A stretch of DNA of 64,000 nucleotides from contig DASZEN010000003.1 of NCBI GenBank assembly GCA_035940775.1, positions 124,001-188,000 on the forward strand, read 5' to 3'. Below are positions 9,207-17,989 of the stretch, piece by piece (the stretch's first letter is position 1; the number at the start of each line of letters is the position of its first letter). This DNA is from DASQYE01 sp035940775 (lineage in GTDB: Bacteria; Acidobacteriota; Blastocatellia; Pyrinomonadales; Pyrinomonadaceae). The position numbers were made by a program, and so were the translations under genes. The notes under the pieces were generated by a model. The model worked only from the letters and a program-made list of their open reading frames with translations. It was not told where the DNA came from and did no database searches.

Positions 9207-9300
9207 GATGAAGGATGAAGGCGGAGGGATGAAGGAAGGATTATTCAACTTGGATCACACGCTTTCATCCCTCATCGCTGCCGCCCTGCGGCCCTTCATT
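9207..9300. repeat. Seven-base-periodic inverted repeat between convergent DUF58 and SpoIIM genes
   Basis: The left side is an almost perfect heptad series (GGATGAA, GGATGAA, GGCGGAG, GGATGAA, GGAAGGA; 9207-9241). The opposite strand of 9264-9300 reads as related heptads containing GATGAGGGATGAAAG. It encodes the last residues of the SpoIIM-like protein and shares a 20-base core (9265-9284) with the copy at 5271-5290. Its position between two converging genes would suit a shared terminator. Confidence 0.7.
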
Positions 9301-10248
9301 CTCTCTTCCGGCGAGTAGAAGGTAGCTGAAGAGGGCTATGCCGGTGAGTGCGGCGACGGCGAACTTGATCGCGGGGTTGATGGGCGCGGGCGAGATGAAG
9401 CCTTCGATTATTCCGGCGATGACCAGCAGGACGGCGCAACCGGCGATCAGACGAATGGCTTCGAGGCCGCGCGTCTTCAAGGCATCGGCGCGCGAAAGAT
9501 CGCCCGGCACGAGCAGCGCGCTCCCTATGAGGAGGCCCGCGCCGCCAGCTATGTAGATGCAGGAAAGCTCTATGACGCCGTGCCCGATTATGAAAGCCAG
9601 CAGATCGTTGCCGTAGCCCGCGCGATACACAAGCGCGAACACAGAGCCGAGCATCGCCCCGTTGTAGGCCATAAGGTAGAGCGTGCCGACGCCGAACATA
9701 GCGCCCAGCGCGAAGGCATAAAAAGTCACCCCGATATTGTTAGTCAGAATCCGGCTTGAGCCGACCTGATTGGCGTCGTTCAACTCCTCCCACCAGTGTA
9801 TGCGCGCCGTTACGGTTCTGCGAAAACCGGAATCTATCCCGGCGAACTCCGAAAACTCGGCATCGCGCCACGTGCCCACGAACCCGATCACGGCGAAGAC
9901 CCAGAAGAAGGTAAAGGTGATGGCCGTATAGCGCCATGTGCGGCGAAAGGTCTGAGGAAAGTCTCGCGTGAAGAAATGGCGCAACCGCCGCCCGCCCTGC
10001 GCGTCCGCCTGGTAGATGCGACCGTGCGCGCGAATCACGAGGCTATTGAGGTAAGTGATTAGACGCGGGTCGCGCGATTCGGCCCGCGCTATCGCAAGGT
10101 CGGAGGCCGTTCGCCTGTAGATGCGCCCCAGCTCGCGCACCTCCTCGCGGTGCAGGCGACGCAAAGAGGAACGGTCAACCATCGCCAGCAAATCTTCCAG
10201 GCGCTGCCACGCACGCTTGCGCTCGTTTATGAACCGATCAGAAGACAT
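9265..10248 (-). CDS. SpoIIM (stage II sporulation protein M)-like membrane protein
   Basis: A 327-residue protein of the SpoIIM/DUF95 family. The N-terminus is helical and charged (WQRLEDLLAMVD, ELGRIYRRTASDLAIAR), typical of the non-sporulating version. About six membrane segments follow, including the conserved LAFIIGHGVIELSCIYIAGGAGL-type helix (about 205-227). In many phyla this family sits in MoxR/DUF58/DUF4129/DUF4350 clusters, often with an RDD-family membrane gene; I see no RDD gene here. It is encoded convergently to the cluster instead of within it. The C-terminal few residues come from the shared inverted repeat. It probably forms a membrane part of the cluster's machinery (inference). 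Confidence 0.88.
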   Translation of the reverse strand: MSSDRFINERKRAWQRLEDLLAMVDRSSLRRLHREEVRELGRIYRRTASDLAIARAESRDPRLITYLNSLVIRAHGRIYQADAQGGRRLRHFFTRDFPQTFRRTWRYTAITFTFFWVFAVIGFVGTWRDAEFSEFAGIDSGFRRTVTARIHWWEELNDANQVGSSRILTNNIGVTFYAFALGAMFGVGTLYLMAYNGAMLGSVFALVYRAGYGNDLLAFIIGHGVIELSCIYIAGGAGLLIGSALLVPGDLSRADALKTRGLEAIRLIAGCAVLLVIAGIIEGFISPAPINPAIKFAVAALTGIALFSYLLLAGRENEGPQGGSDEG

Positions 10249-10359
10249 CTAAGATAATCAGCAGGCCGGTCATCAGTTTTCCGCAAGTAAAAGGCCGCGC
10301 GACGATGTTAATATAAGCAGTGCTTCGCTGACTACTGAGCGGCCGAACTATTATTCCTT

Positions 10360-11901
10360 ATGGATCGCCTTGTCGAGTGTGTACCAAACTTTAGCGAGGG
10401 CCGCAAGGCCGAGACTATCGAACGCCTCGCGCACGCCATCGAAACGGTCGAGGGCGCGGTCGTGCTCGATACGCACATAGACCCGGATCACAATCGCTCC
10501 GTCATCACGTTTGTCGCCGACGCCGAGCAGGTCGTGGAGGCCGCCGTGCGCGCCGTCGCGCTCGCCGCCGAGCTGATCGACCTGCGCCAGCACAGGGGCG
10601 AGCATCCGCGTCTTGGCGCGACGGATGTCCTGCCGTTCGTGCCCGTGCGCGGCGTGACGATGGAGCAGTGCGTGGCGTTGGCCCACGAGGCGGGCGAGCG
10701 CATCGCGCACGAGCTTGAGATTCCAGTCTACTTTTATGAGCGGGCGGCGCGGCGTCCCGAGCGTGTCAGCCTGGAAGACGTGCGGCGCGGGGGTTACGAG
10801 TTGCTGCGAGAGGAGATCGCGAGCGTGGAGGCGCGCGCGCCCGACCTCGGCGCGATGCGCCTGCACGAGAACGCAGGGGCCATCGTCGTCGGCGCGCGCC
10901 CGCTGCTCGTCGCCTACAACATCAACCTTCAGACGGACGACATCTCTATCGCACGCAAGATTGCGCGCGCCGTGCGCGGGCGCGACGGCGGGCTGCGGTA
11001 TCTGAAGGCCCTCGGCTTTGCGCTTCAGACGCGCGGGATCGTGCAGGTTTCTATGAACCTAGTGGATTTCGAGAAGACGCAGCTTCACCACGCCTTTGAG
11101 GCCGTCAGGCGCGAGGCCGACCGTTACGGAGTCCGTCTGGCCGGAAGCGAGATCGTCGGCCTCATCCCGCAGGCCGCGCTCAATCGCGCCGCAGACTATT
11201 TTCTACAGATCGAAAACTTCGCGCACGGGCTCGTGCTTGAGAATCGCATCGAGGCGGCCTTCGCTGGGAAGGGTGAGAAGGAGACGGTCAGGGATTTTGC
11301 CGAAGCGGTGGCGAGCGGCGATCCCGCACCCGGCGGCGGGGCGGCCGCCGCACAGGCCGCATCATTAGGCGCTGCGCTCGGTGAAATGATAGGCCATCTC
11401 ACCGAAGGGCGCGACAAATACAGGGACGTGCAGCAGGAGATACAGGACGCACTGGCAGAGCTTGCGCCCCTGCGCACGTATCTACGTCTCGCCGCCGGTC
11501 GTGATGCCGAGAGCTTTCAGCGCGTGATGGACGCGCGCGCGCTGCCGCAGGCGACCGAAGATCAGAGAGTGCTGCGCGAAGGCGAAATAGAGGCATCGCT
11601 GAAGGGCGCGGCGACCGTGCCGTTGGAGACGGCTGGCGTCGCCGTGCAAGTTCTGGAGCTGCTTGAGACGCTGGCGGAGATCGGTAACCCGAACGCCCTC
11701 TCGGATGCCGCCACGGGCGCGCAGCTTGCGCTCGCCGCCGCCACCTCCGCGCGCTATAACGTGCTCGTCAATACGGCTGAGATCGAGGACGAAGAGTTCA
11801 CCTCGGAGCACCGCGCGCGCGCCGCAGACCTGCTCGAACGCGCCCGCGAGATCGCCGCGCGTGTCGAAACCCTGCTGATGGACTCACTCGCTAATAAATG
11901 A
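10360..11901 (+). CDS. ftcD: Bifunctional glutamate formimidoyltransferase / formimidoyl-THF cyclodeaminase
   Basis: A 513-residue fusion that carries out the last steps of one histidine-degradation route. It moves the formimino group from N-formimino-glutamate to tetrahydrofolate, then deaminates it to methenyl-THF. The transferase part (about 1-300) begins with the signature LVECVPNFSEGR and contains DPDHNRSVITF and EHPRLGATDVLPFVP. The cyclodeaminase part (about 310-510) has DPAPGGGAAAAQAASLGAAL. The fused length matches animal-type FTCD rather than the separate bacterial proteins. No hut genes lie nearby. There is no Shine-Dalgarno; the leader is AT-rich. Confident. Confidence 0.95.
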   Translation: MDRLVECVPNFSEGRKAETIERLAHAIETVEGAVVLDTHIDPDHNRSVITFVADAEQVVEAAVRAVALAAELIDLRQHRGEHPRLGATDVLPFVPVRGVTMEQCVALAHEAGERIAHELEIPVYFYERAARRPERVSLEDVRRGGYELLREEIASVEARAPDLGAMRLHENAGAIVVGARPLLVAYNINLQTDDISIARKIARAVRGRDGGLRYLKALGFALQTRGIVQVSMNLVDFEKTQLHHAFEAVRREADRYGVRLAGSEIVGLIPQAALNRAADYFLQIENFAHGLVLENRIEAAFAGKGEKETVRDFAEAVASGDPAPGGGAAAAQAASLGAALGEMIGHLTEGRDKYRDVQQEIQDALAELAPLRTYLRLAAGRDAESFQRVMDARALPQATEDQRVLREGEIEASLKGAATVPLETAGVAVQVLELLETLAEIGNPNALSDAATGAQLALAAATSARYNVLVNTAEIEDEEFTSEHRARAADLLERAREIAARVETLLMDSLANK

Positions 11902-11935
11902 GCTGCCCGCGCTCTCAGATAGAGAAGGAGGCGCG

Positions 11936-13036
11936 TCACGGCATGGGTTCCACGGTTTTCAAGGGGGCCGATTCCATTCTGATCTTTTTGTTCAGATACT
12001 GTTTGCCGAAATCTATCTGGAGTTCTATCCAGAGGGGCAGGTGGTCTGACATCTGATAGGTTCGCCAGTCCTTGTAGTAACGCGTGCGCCCCGCTTTGTC
12101 GCGCTTCTTCCCTTCTTTCGTGTGGGTGTAGGCTTGGCCCATATCCTCCTGGTATACCTCTTCATCTTCGGGGCGATAGACCTGTTCGTAGTAGTTGATG
12201 ACGCCCGCGTTGCATAGTTCCAGTTGATCCTGAATGTCGGGCGCGATGAAGGCCATCTGATCGTAGTGCTTGTTCTGCGCGACGTTGGAGGGCAGTTTCT
12301 GAATCTGTTTGGGCACAAAGAAGCCCTGGCGCGTGATGGCTTGCAGCGTTCGATCTTCGGGCTTGAAGATGTTGAAATCTCCGAGCAGGATCATGTTTTT
12401 AGACCATGCATATTTCTCTTTGGTACGGTCTGCGAGAAACTCCGCGAGCGCTTCGATCTCTTTTATCCTGTCCGGGTTATTGGCTATGGCCTGGCCATAG
12501 AGTATGTGCGTCGTGCAGATTGTGAACTTGAACCAGCCGACGCGAAATCCGACCATGAAGGGCGTTCGCGCCAGTTGTTTGGCGGGCTCAAGGACTTTGC
12601 CTTTCTTCTCGACCGGTGGTATTACGATCTCGCTTGCGAAGCCTCCGAAATTTATCTTGCGCGAGTCGTAGACAAAAGCCATCCGCTCGCGGTTTCCCTG
12701 GCTGCCCTGCGTCACGTCCGTCAACAGGTATTTCCACCACCCGCCCAGGTACCGCATCAGCTTGTTCAGGGCCGTCAGGTCGTCTCTGACCTCCTGAACG
12801 GCGACGAGGTCGAACTGAGAGATAACCTCTGCGATGTAGAAGATGGGCTCCTTGCCGCGCCTGCCGTACTTGGGCGAATCAAATTCGCGTATGTTCCAGG
12901 TGGCGAGCAACAGCGTTTCCGTGACAGTCCTCTTCGGCTGCTTGTTCCTCGTGAACGACTCCTTCAACCTGAGCAAGCCTTTGGCGATTCTCTTCTGGTT
13001 CTCTTTTCTGCCATCGATGTTGTAGTAGAAGGGCAT
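11936..13036 (-). CDS. Endonuclease/exonuclease/phosphatase (EEP) family protein
   Basis: A 366-residue protein of the DNase I/EEP superfamily of metal-dependent phosphodiesterases. Motifs run in order: LLATWNIREFD (Asn metal site), FDLVAVQEVRD (catalytic Glu), LLGDFNIFKPED (Asp/Asn) and SDHLPLWIEL (Asp-His). It has no signal peptide, so it is probably cytoplasmic. The substrate (DNA, RNA or phospholipid head group) is not evident. I start at the ATG at 13036, which has AAAGGAGA seven bases upstream, instead of the GTG seven codons earlier that overlaps this site. Its neighbours are unrelated. Confidence 0.85.
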   Translation of the reverse strand: MPFYYNIDGRKENQKRIAKGLLRLKESFTRNKQPKRTVTETLLLATWNIREFDSPKYGRRGKEPIFYIAEVISQFDLVAVQEVRDDLTALNKLMRYLGGWWKYLLTDVTQGSQGNRERMAFVYDSRKINFGGFASEIVIPPVEKKGKVLEPAKQLARTPFMVGFRVGWFKFTICTTHILYGQAIANNPDRIKEIEALAEFLADRTKEKYAWSKNMILLGDFNIFKPEDRTLQAITRQGFFVPKQIQKLPSNVAQNKHYDQMAFIAPDIQDQLELCNAGVINYYEQVYRPEDEEVYQEDMGQAYTHTKEGKKRDKAGRTRYYKDWRTYQMSDHLPLWIELQIDFGKQYLNKKIRMESAPLKTVEPMP

Positions 13037-13222
13037 GAGGTCTCCTTTCACTGTCACTGTTGCGCGAGGAGGTGCGGATCGGCGCGAGAAGGTCAGCGAG
13101 ACAGGCGAGAGCCGACCGTATTGATGAAAGCAGAGTATAGCTCACACAGAAGACTATTTTCCATCCAAATGTCTTCGGCGCGTGCGCGCCACGCTCTTTC
13201 TTTGAAACGGGAGACGGCCCCT

Positions 13223-14266
13223 TTACAAATGCTTATGAAAGAATGACGCGATCTTCCAGCCGTCCATGTAGACCCAGGGTTTTTCTCCGATGGTGTAGTG
13301 CCCGCACGGAAGCCAGGCGACATCCACGGGCAGGCCCGCGCGCCGCGTCTCGGCGATCACGTCGCGCGAGAGGTCTACGGGGAAGGTCAGGTCGTTGCTG
13401 GCGGCGATAAAACGCATCGGACGCGGCCTGATCTTCAGGAGACGCGTGATGTAGGGCAGAGGACTGATCGGCAGCCAGTACTCGCGCAACTCTTCGAGCG
13501 TCACAGCGTCGCCGAATCCTGCCCTCACGTGCTGCGTAGAGATGCCGCGCCACACGACATCCGCGAAATAACCGGAGACGTGGTTGAAGACGCCGACATC
13601 AATCTCTTCCTCGTGCGCGTAGGCCAGAAAAGCCGTGCACGAGCCGATGCTTGTGCCCATAATGCCGATCCGATTGTAACCGCGATGATCTATCAGCCAG
13701 CGGACGGCGGCGCGCGCATCCAGCGCTGCCTGCCGGACGGATTGAATCGTGCGCCCGATATTCGAGCTGACCAGATAATCGGCGCGTTCAAGCTCGGAGG
13801 GGCGGCGCGCTTCGTGATACGGCAGCGTCATGCGCAACGCCGAGATGCCGAAGCGATTCAGCAGCCGGGCAAGCTCCATGTGGCTTTGAGGCTGCGCGTT
13901 CCACTGTGGAAGGATGACGACCGCCGGACGACGCTTCGCACGATCACCCGTGGCGCGACCGCGCGGCGAGGCGGGAAAGAAGTGGGCGCGAACGGTGTTG
14001 TTTTCCGTCGAAGGCGTCTCGATGACGCTCGTCCAGGTGAGACGCTGGCCCACCAGTTGATAGTCCGCGACCGGCGGCTGAAGAGCGTAGAAATCCTCGC
14101 TGTGTTCGAGGACTCGGCGCGAGTGGCGTCGGAAAACCTCGCGCGGGTCTAAGCCCTCGGCGTTCTCCGTGATAAAAGATGTGCCCCACTCGAAGGGGCG
14201 CACGATTCTGTTTTTATCGCGTTGCGAAAGATGGCGTTCGCGCGCGCGTATCAAGTGTCCGAGCAA
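13223..14266 (-). CDS. Alpha/beta hydrolase
   Basis: A 347-residue hydrolase with the nucleophile elbow G-T-S-I-G near residue 205 (IGIMGTSIGSCTAFLA), a likely acid Asp in ASNDLTFP and a late His in LPCGHYTIGE. An oxyanion-strand motif VVILPQWNAQ precedes it. It resembles the bacterial ABHD18-like group, whose substrates are not known to me. It has no signal peptide. The TTG start at 14266 is backed by AGAGGA about ten bases upstream; no good in-frame ATG exists nearby. It probably forms its own transcription unit. Confidence 0.78.
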   Translation of the reverse strand: MLGHLIRARERHLSQRDKNRIVRPFEWGTSFITENAEGLDPREVFRRHSRRVLEHSEDFYALQPPVADYQLVGQRLTWTSVIETPSTENNTVRAHFFPASPRGRATGDRAKRRPAVVILPQWNAQPQSHMELARLLNRFGISALRMTLPYHEARRPSELERADYLVSSNIGRTIQSVRQAALDARAAVRWLIDHRGYNRIGIMGTSIGSCTAFLAYAHEEEIDVGVFNHVSGYFADVVWRGISTQHVRAGFGDAVTLEELREYWLPISPLPYITRLLKIRPRPMRFIAASNDLTFPVDLSRDVIAETRRAGLPVDVAWLPCGHYTIGEKPWVYMDGWKIASFFHKHL

Positions 14267-14391
14267 TAATAAGATTCCTCTGTTGCCTCACGGGCGTTTC
14301 GCGAGCGTGTCAGGAAAGCAAAAAAGCCATACCTTCAACCATCCTAATAGGTGCAGCCCGCCGGAATCAAGCGAGCGCGAATCGCTCCCTT

Positions 14392-14463
14392 TCCTTCAAG
14401 GCGCGATAGGGATTCAGGGTTGAGAACTCTCTCAACCCTGAATCCCTATCGCGCCTTGAAGGG
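14392..14463. repeat. Perfect 33-bp inverted repeat with 4-base loop
   Basis: The arms 14393-14425 and 14430-14462 are exact reverse complements; the loop is ACTC (14426-14429). It lies 34 bases beyond the stop of the minus-strand subtilase gene and 126 bases upstream of the hydrolase start. There is no T-run, so it is not a textbook intrinsic terminator, although it could stop transcription or protect a 3' end. Confidence 0.9.
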
Positions 14464-14496
14464 GCTTCCTTTATCCCCCCACGTTTCTATTCCGGG

Positions 14497-16023
14497 CTAT
14501 GGCCGCTGCATCCAGAAATTGTAGCTGCCGCTGCCGCTATAGGAATATATCTGCCACGTATAGTAGCCAGCCGTCCCCGTGTAGGTGATGTCCTCGTTCG
14601 AGGTCGCGCTGGTTCCGCTCGCCACCGTAACCCACGTCGAGCCGTTCCACTTTTGCAGGTAGAGATCAAAGTCGGCCCCGGAGGTTGGCCCACGCAGCCA
14701 GCCCCTGTGCGTACCGGAAACGGAGCTGTAATAGTAAGTGCCGTTCGGCTGGTACTGGTAAGCGCCCGTGCCCGAGAGAGAGCCCGTGTACGCCTCGCAA
14801 CTGGTGCATGGAGCGCCGCCCGTGCCGCCGCCAGTCGTCAGCAGCGAGTAGAGCAGTAGATTGGGCGAGCCCGTCCCGATGCCGGTCAGGCGTCCGGAGG
14901 TCGCCGTGCTGATGATCGCGTTGGTGACCGTCGCGGGCGAGGCCGTCGGGTTATTTTGCAGGTAGAGCGCCGCGACGCCCGAGACGTGCGGCGTCGCCAT
15001 CGAAGTGCCGCTGATCGTGTTGGTCGCCGTGTTGCTCGTATTCCAGGCCGAAGTAATGCTTGAGCCCGGAGCGAAGATGTCCACACAGGTTCCGTAATTC
15101 GAGGTCGAGGAACGCGCGTCCGAGCTGTTCGAGTTGCCGACGGTGATCGCGGCCGCCACACGCGCGGGCGAATAGTTACAGGCGTTCAAGCCGTCGTTGC
15201 CAGCGGCAATCGCGTAGGTCACGCCCGAATTGATCGAGTTCTGCACGGCCGTGTCAATCGTCGAAGAGGCGCCGCCGCCCAGGCTCATGTTGGCGACCGC
15301 CGGGCTGGCGTGATTCGCCGTCACCCAGTCGACGCCCGCGATAACGGTTGAATCCGTACCGTTGCCCGCACAGTCGAGCACGCGCACCGCATGAAGGGTC
15401 ACGCCCTTGGCGACGCCGTAGGTGCTGCCGCCAACTGTGCCGGAGACGTGCGTGCCGTGGCCGTTGCAGTCGTTGCCGTTCTGCCCGTCGCCGATTGAAT
15501 CGTAGGAGATCGAGGCGCGCCCGCCGAACTCTGTGTGCGCGACGCGAATGCCCGTGTCTATGACGTAGACGTGAACGCCCGCGCCCGTAGGGGTGTAGGT
15601 GTAGGTTCCGTTGAGCGGGCGGTCGCGCTGGTCTATACGGTCAAGCCCCCAGGTCGCGCCAGTCTGTGTCGTGCTGGCATGAACGATGCCGTCTTCTTCC
15701 ACGTACTTGACTCTTGCATCCTGGCTGAGCGCCAGGGCTTCATCTTCGGACAACTCAATCGAGAAGCCGCTGATGGCGTGCTTATAGACGTGCTTAACTT
15801 TGCCGTTGTAGATCGCGGCGAGGTTGGCGGCGATGTCAGGGGCGGCTGAGTTTTCGCCCTTGTGCCCGACAGCCCAATCCTCAAGCACTACGATGTAACT
15901 GTTGGCAACTTTCTGCTCTTTTCGGTGGAGCTTGGCTTTCGAGTTCTGGCCATGAACTGCTGCTGACACAAAGATCATGGCGCAGAGCGCCACCAGGGCC
16001 AATACGGCCACTAATTTCTTCAT
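14497..16023 (-). CDS. Secreted subtilisin-like (S8) peptidase with inhibitor propeptide and PPC domain
   Basis: A 508-residue secreted serine protease of the proteinase K/aqualysin type. A signal peptide (1-25) is followed by an I9-type propeptide (about 42-117; YIVVLED, VKYVEEDG). The catalytic domain holds the triad Asp156 (VIDTGIR), His189 (NGHGTHVSG) and Ser341 (GTSMATPHVSG). After a Gly linker and a CTSC pair, a C-terminal PPC-type beta domain (about 400-508) ends with YNFWMQRP. AAGGAG lies six bases before the ATG. It sits directly downstream of a second S8 gene on the same strand, probably a paralogous pair of degradative exoenzymes. Confidence 0.94.
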   Translation of the reverse strand: MKKLVAVLALVALCAMIFVSAAVHGQNSKAKLHRKEQKVANSYIVVLEDWAVGHKGENSAAPDIAANLAAIYNGKVKHVYKHAISGFSIELSEDEALALSQDARVKYVEEDGIVHASTTQTGATWGLDRIDQRDRPLNGTYTYTPTGAGVHVYVIDTGIRVAHTEFGGRASISYDSIGDGQNGNDCNGHGTHVSGTVGGSTYGVAKGVTLHAVRVLDCAGNGTDSTVIAGVDWVTANHASPAVANMSLGGGASSTIDTAVQNSINSGVTYAIAAGNDGLNACNYSPARVAAAITVGNSNSSDARSSTSNYGTCVDIFAPGSSITSAWNTSNTATNTISGTSMATPHVSGVAALYLQNNPTASPATVTNAIISTATSGRLTGIGTGSPNLLLYSLLTTGGGTGGAPCTSCEAYTGSLSGTGAYQYQPNGTYYYSSVSGTHRGWLRGPTSGADFDLYLQKWNGSTWVTVASGTSATSNEDITYTGTAGYYTWQIYSYSGSGSYNFWMQRP

Positions 16024-16213
16024 CTTTTACTCCTTCGCTTTTGTTGAGAGGTTTGAGGTAGAGGGGTTTGGTCGCCCCTGAAGGCGCGCCCGCGAAAAAT
16101 AAACGTCGATGAATGTGAAGTCCATCCGGTTCCCACTGTGCGAGAGTGCGAGGTTCGCAAAAGTATAAGTGCGAGGTAACGGGCTGGCGCTTCCTGATCG
16201 GAGCGCCGATCCC

Positions 16214-16251
16214 GCTTTTCTTCCCGGCAGGAAACCACCGGGAAGAAAAGC
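16214..16251. terminator. Hairpin downstream of the second subtilase gene
   Basis: Perfect 14-base arms (GCTTTTCTTCCCGG at 16214-16227, complement at 16238-16251) with a 10-base loop, 52 bases past the stop at 16304 on the minus strand. No T-run follows. It probably ends or stabilises that transcript and separates it from the next subtilase gene. Confidence 0.6.
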
Positions 16252-16303
16252 AGGCGGCTGAGGAGGAGTGCCCGAACTCCTATTCCGTACGAGCAAGTAG
16301 CAG

Positions 16304-17989
16304 CTACTTGCCTGTCCGCGCCATCGCGCCGTCGGCGTTGACCAGACCGTAACCGAAGGTCGTGTCGTAGCCAGCAGTGCCCAGATCGATGGCGGATTTC
16401 TTCAACGCATCCTCTATGGCTGCGGGCGTGTAGGTGGGATTCGCCGCCCAGAGCACGGCCGTGATGCCCGTTACGTGCGGCGTCGCCATAGACGTTCCGC
16501 TGTAGTAATCCCAGTTGGTCGCCTTGTTCATAACGGTCGCGTTGCTGCCCGCCTGGCCCACAAGCGTCGCGCCTGTCGTGTCAGAGACGGTAACGGCCGG
16601 AATCCACGCGCGGCCATCGGCTGTGGTGGCTGTGCCGAGCGTTCCACCGAAATCTCCAGCCACGTTGTTGTAAACGATGGCGGCGACCGCTCCGGCATCC
16701 ATCGCGTTCTTTACCTTGTCGGCGAAGCTGAGCGTACCGCGCTGTATGAGCGCGATGTTACCGGCAACCGCAGCCGGAAACTCGCCGACCTGACCGATTC
16801 CGCAGTTAACCAGCGTACGGGTGATGCCGTCGGTTTGGCCCGCGAAAGTCATCCCGAAAGCCGTGAACGTAGAGCTGGTCGTCACGGAGGTGTCGAAGCC
16901 CTGTCCGAGCGGCACGCTGGAGGCCACATCGACGCCGGGGCCGACGAGGTCTATGGCCGTCGTTCCGCGATTCGAGAAGCTCGCGATGACGTTGTTCTTA
17001 TCGACCGCGCCGACCGCCACGTTGATCGTGTAGGCCGCCGGGTAGCTGATCTGGTTGGTGAATCCATCGTTGCCGGTGGCGGCCACGATGATCGCGCCGT
17101 ACTTGTTGCGGCAGTCGTTGTAGAAGCGCTGCTCCGACATCGAAGGAGCGCCGCCGCCGAGGCTCATGTTGACGAGGTTGACCTGCGGCCCCGCAGTGTC
17201 GGAGACGAGCCACTTGACACCGGCCATGATGCCGGAGCTTGAGCCGGTCGCCGTGCCGCTGGCCGGATCGCCCTTGAGGACGCGAGCGTGATAAAGACGC
17301 GCACTGTAAGCGGCGCCGTAGATGCCGTAGTTGTTGCCCCGGACGCCGAGAACGGTTCCGGCCACGTGCGTGCCGTGCGATTCGAGCGGGTCATTGTTCC
17401 ACCAGGGGTTGCCGTCCTTTTCGAACGTGTCGTAACCGGCAACGTAGTTGGCGGCGATGTCCGGATGCGTGTAGTCGAGACCCGTATCGGCGATGCCGAC
17501 CTTGAAGCCCGTGCCCGAATAACCGCGCGAGTGGACGTTGGTCGTCCTGGTCGTCACTAAACCGTAAAGTCCGTTGGTGGCGGTCGGCGTCAATTCACTG
17601 GTCGTGAGGTCAGAGAGGCCCAAAGCATAGCGCATCGGTTCCTGCTCGACGTATTCAACATTGGGGTTCTTCTGGATCGCAGCAAGCTGCTGGGGGTTAT
17701 GAAGCTCGATGGCGATGAGGCGCTGGTCGGGGAACTCGTAGCGCACGGCGGCTCCGTGCGATTTAACCATCGCGCGATTCGAGGCCGTCACACCGTTATT
17801 GAAAGAGACGAAATAACGACCCTCGGCAAAATCGGGCCGGTTTGATTTAGCAGCCGCCTGGCTCTGGTCTGAGAAGCGGCCACCCGAAGGGCCCGCCAAA
17901 CGAGTGCGCCCCTGTTGACCGACAACGATTGAGGCGACGGTCATGGCGCACAAAACAACGACAACAAATAACGCTAGAACTTTCTTCAT
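16304..17989 (-). CDS. Secreted S8 peptidase with inserted PA domain
   Basis: A 561-residue secreted subtilase. A signal peptide (1-25) and propeptide (about 55-120) precede a catalytic domain with Asp168 (GIADTGLDYTHP), His205 (ESHGTHVAG) and Ser500 (GTSMATPHVTG). A PA domain is inserted before the catalytic Ser (about 390-470; NIALIQRGTLSFADKVKNA), as in lactocepin-type or plant-type subtilases, where it helps choose substrates. There is no C-terminal binding domain, unlike its neighbour. AGAGGAGAG stands three bases before the ATG. A promoter is visible about 270 bases upstream, implying a long leader. Confidence 0.94.
   Translation of the reverse strand: MKKVLALFVVVVLCAMTVASIVVGQQGRTRLAGPSGGRFSDQSQAAAKSNRPDFAEGRYFVSFNNGVTASNRAMVKSHGAAVRYEFPDQRLIAIELHNPQQLAAIQKNPNVEYVEQEPMRYALGLSDLTTSELTPTATNGLYGLVTTRTTNVHSRGYSGTGFKVGIADTGLDYTHPDIAANYVAGYDTFEKDGNPWWNNDPLESHGTHVAGTVLGVRGNNYGIYGAAYSARLYHARVLKGDPASGTATGSSSGIMAGVKWLVSDTAGPQVNLVNMSLGGGAPSMSEQRFYNDCRNKYGAIIVAATGNDGFTNQISYPAAYTINVAVGAVDKNNVIASFSNRGTTAIDLVGPGVDVASSVPLGQGFDTSVTTSSTFTAFGMTFAGQTDGITRTLVNCGIGQVGEFPAAVAGNIALIQRGTLSFADKVKNAMDAGAVAAIVYNNVAGDFGGTLGTATTADGRAWIPAVTVSDTTGATLVGQAGSNATVMNKATNWDYYSGTSMATPHVTGITAVLWAANPTYTPAAIEDALKKSAIDLGTAGYDTTFGYGLVNADGAMARTGK

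Noticed and set aside
12224..13246. Plus-strand open frame opposite the EEP-family gene
   Set aside because: The minus-strand gene has all family motifs and a strong Shine-Dalgarno; this frame is its shadow.
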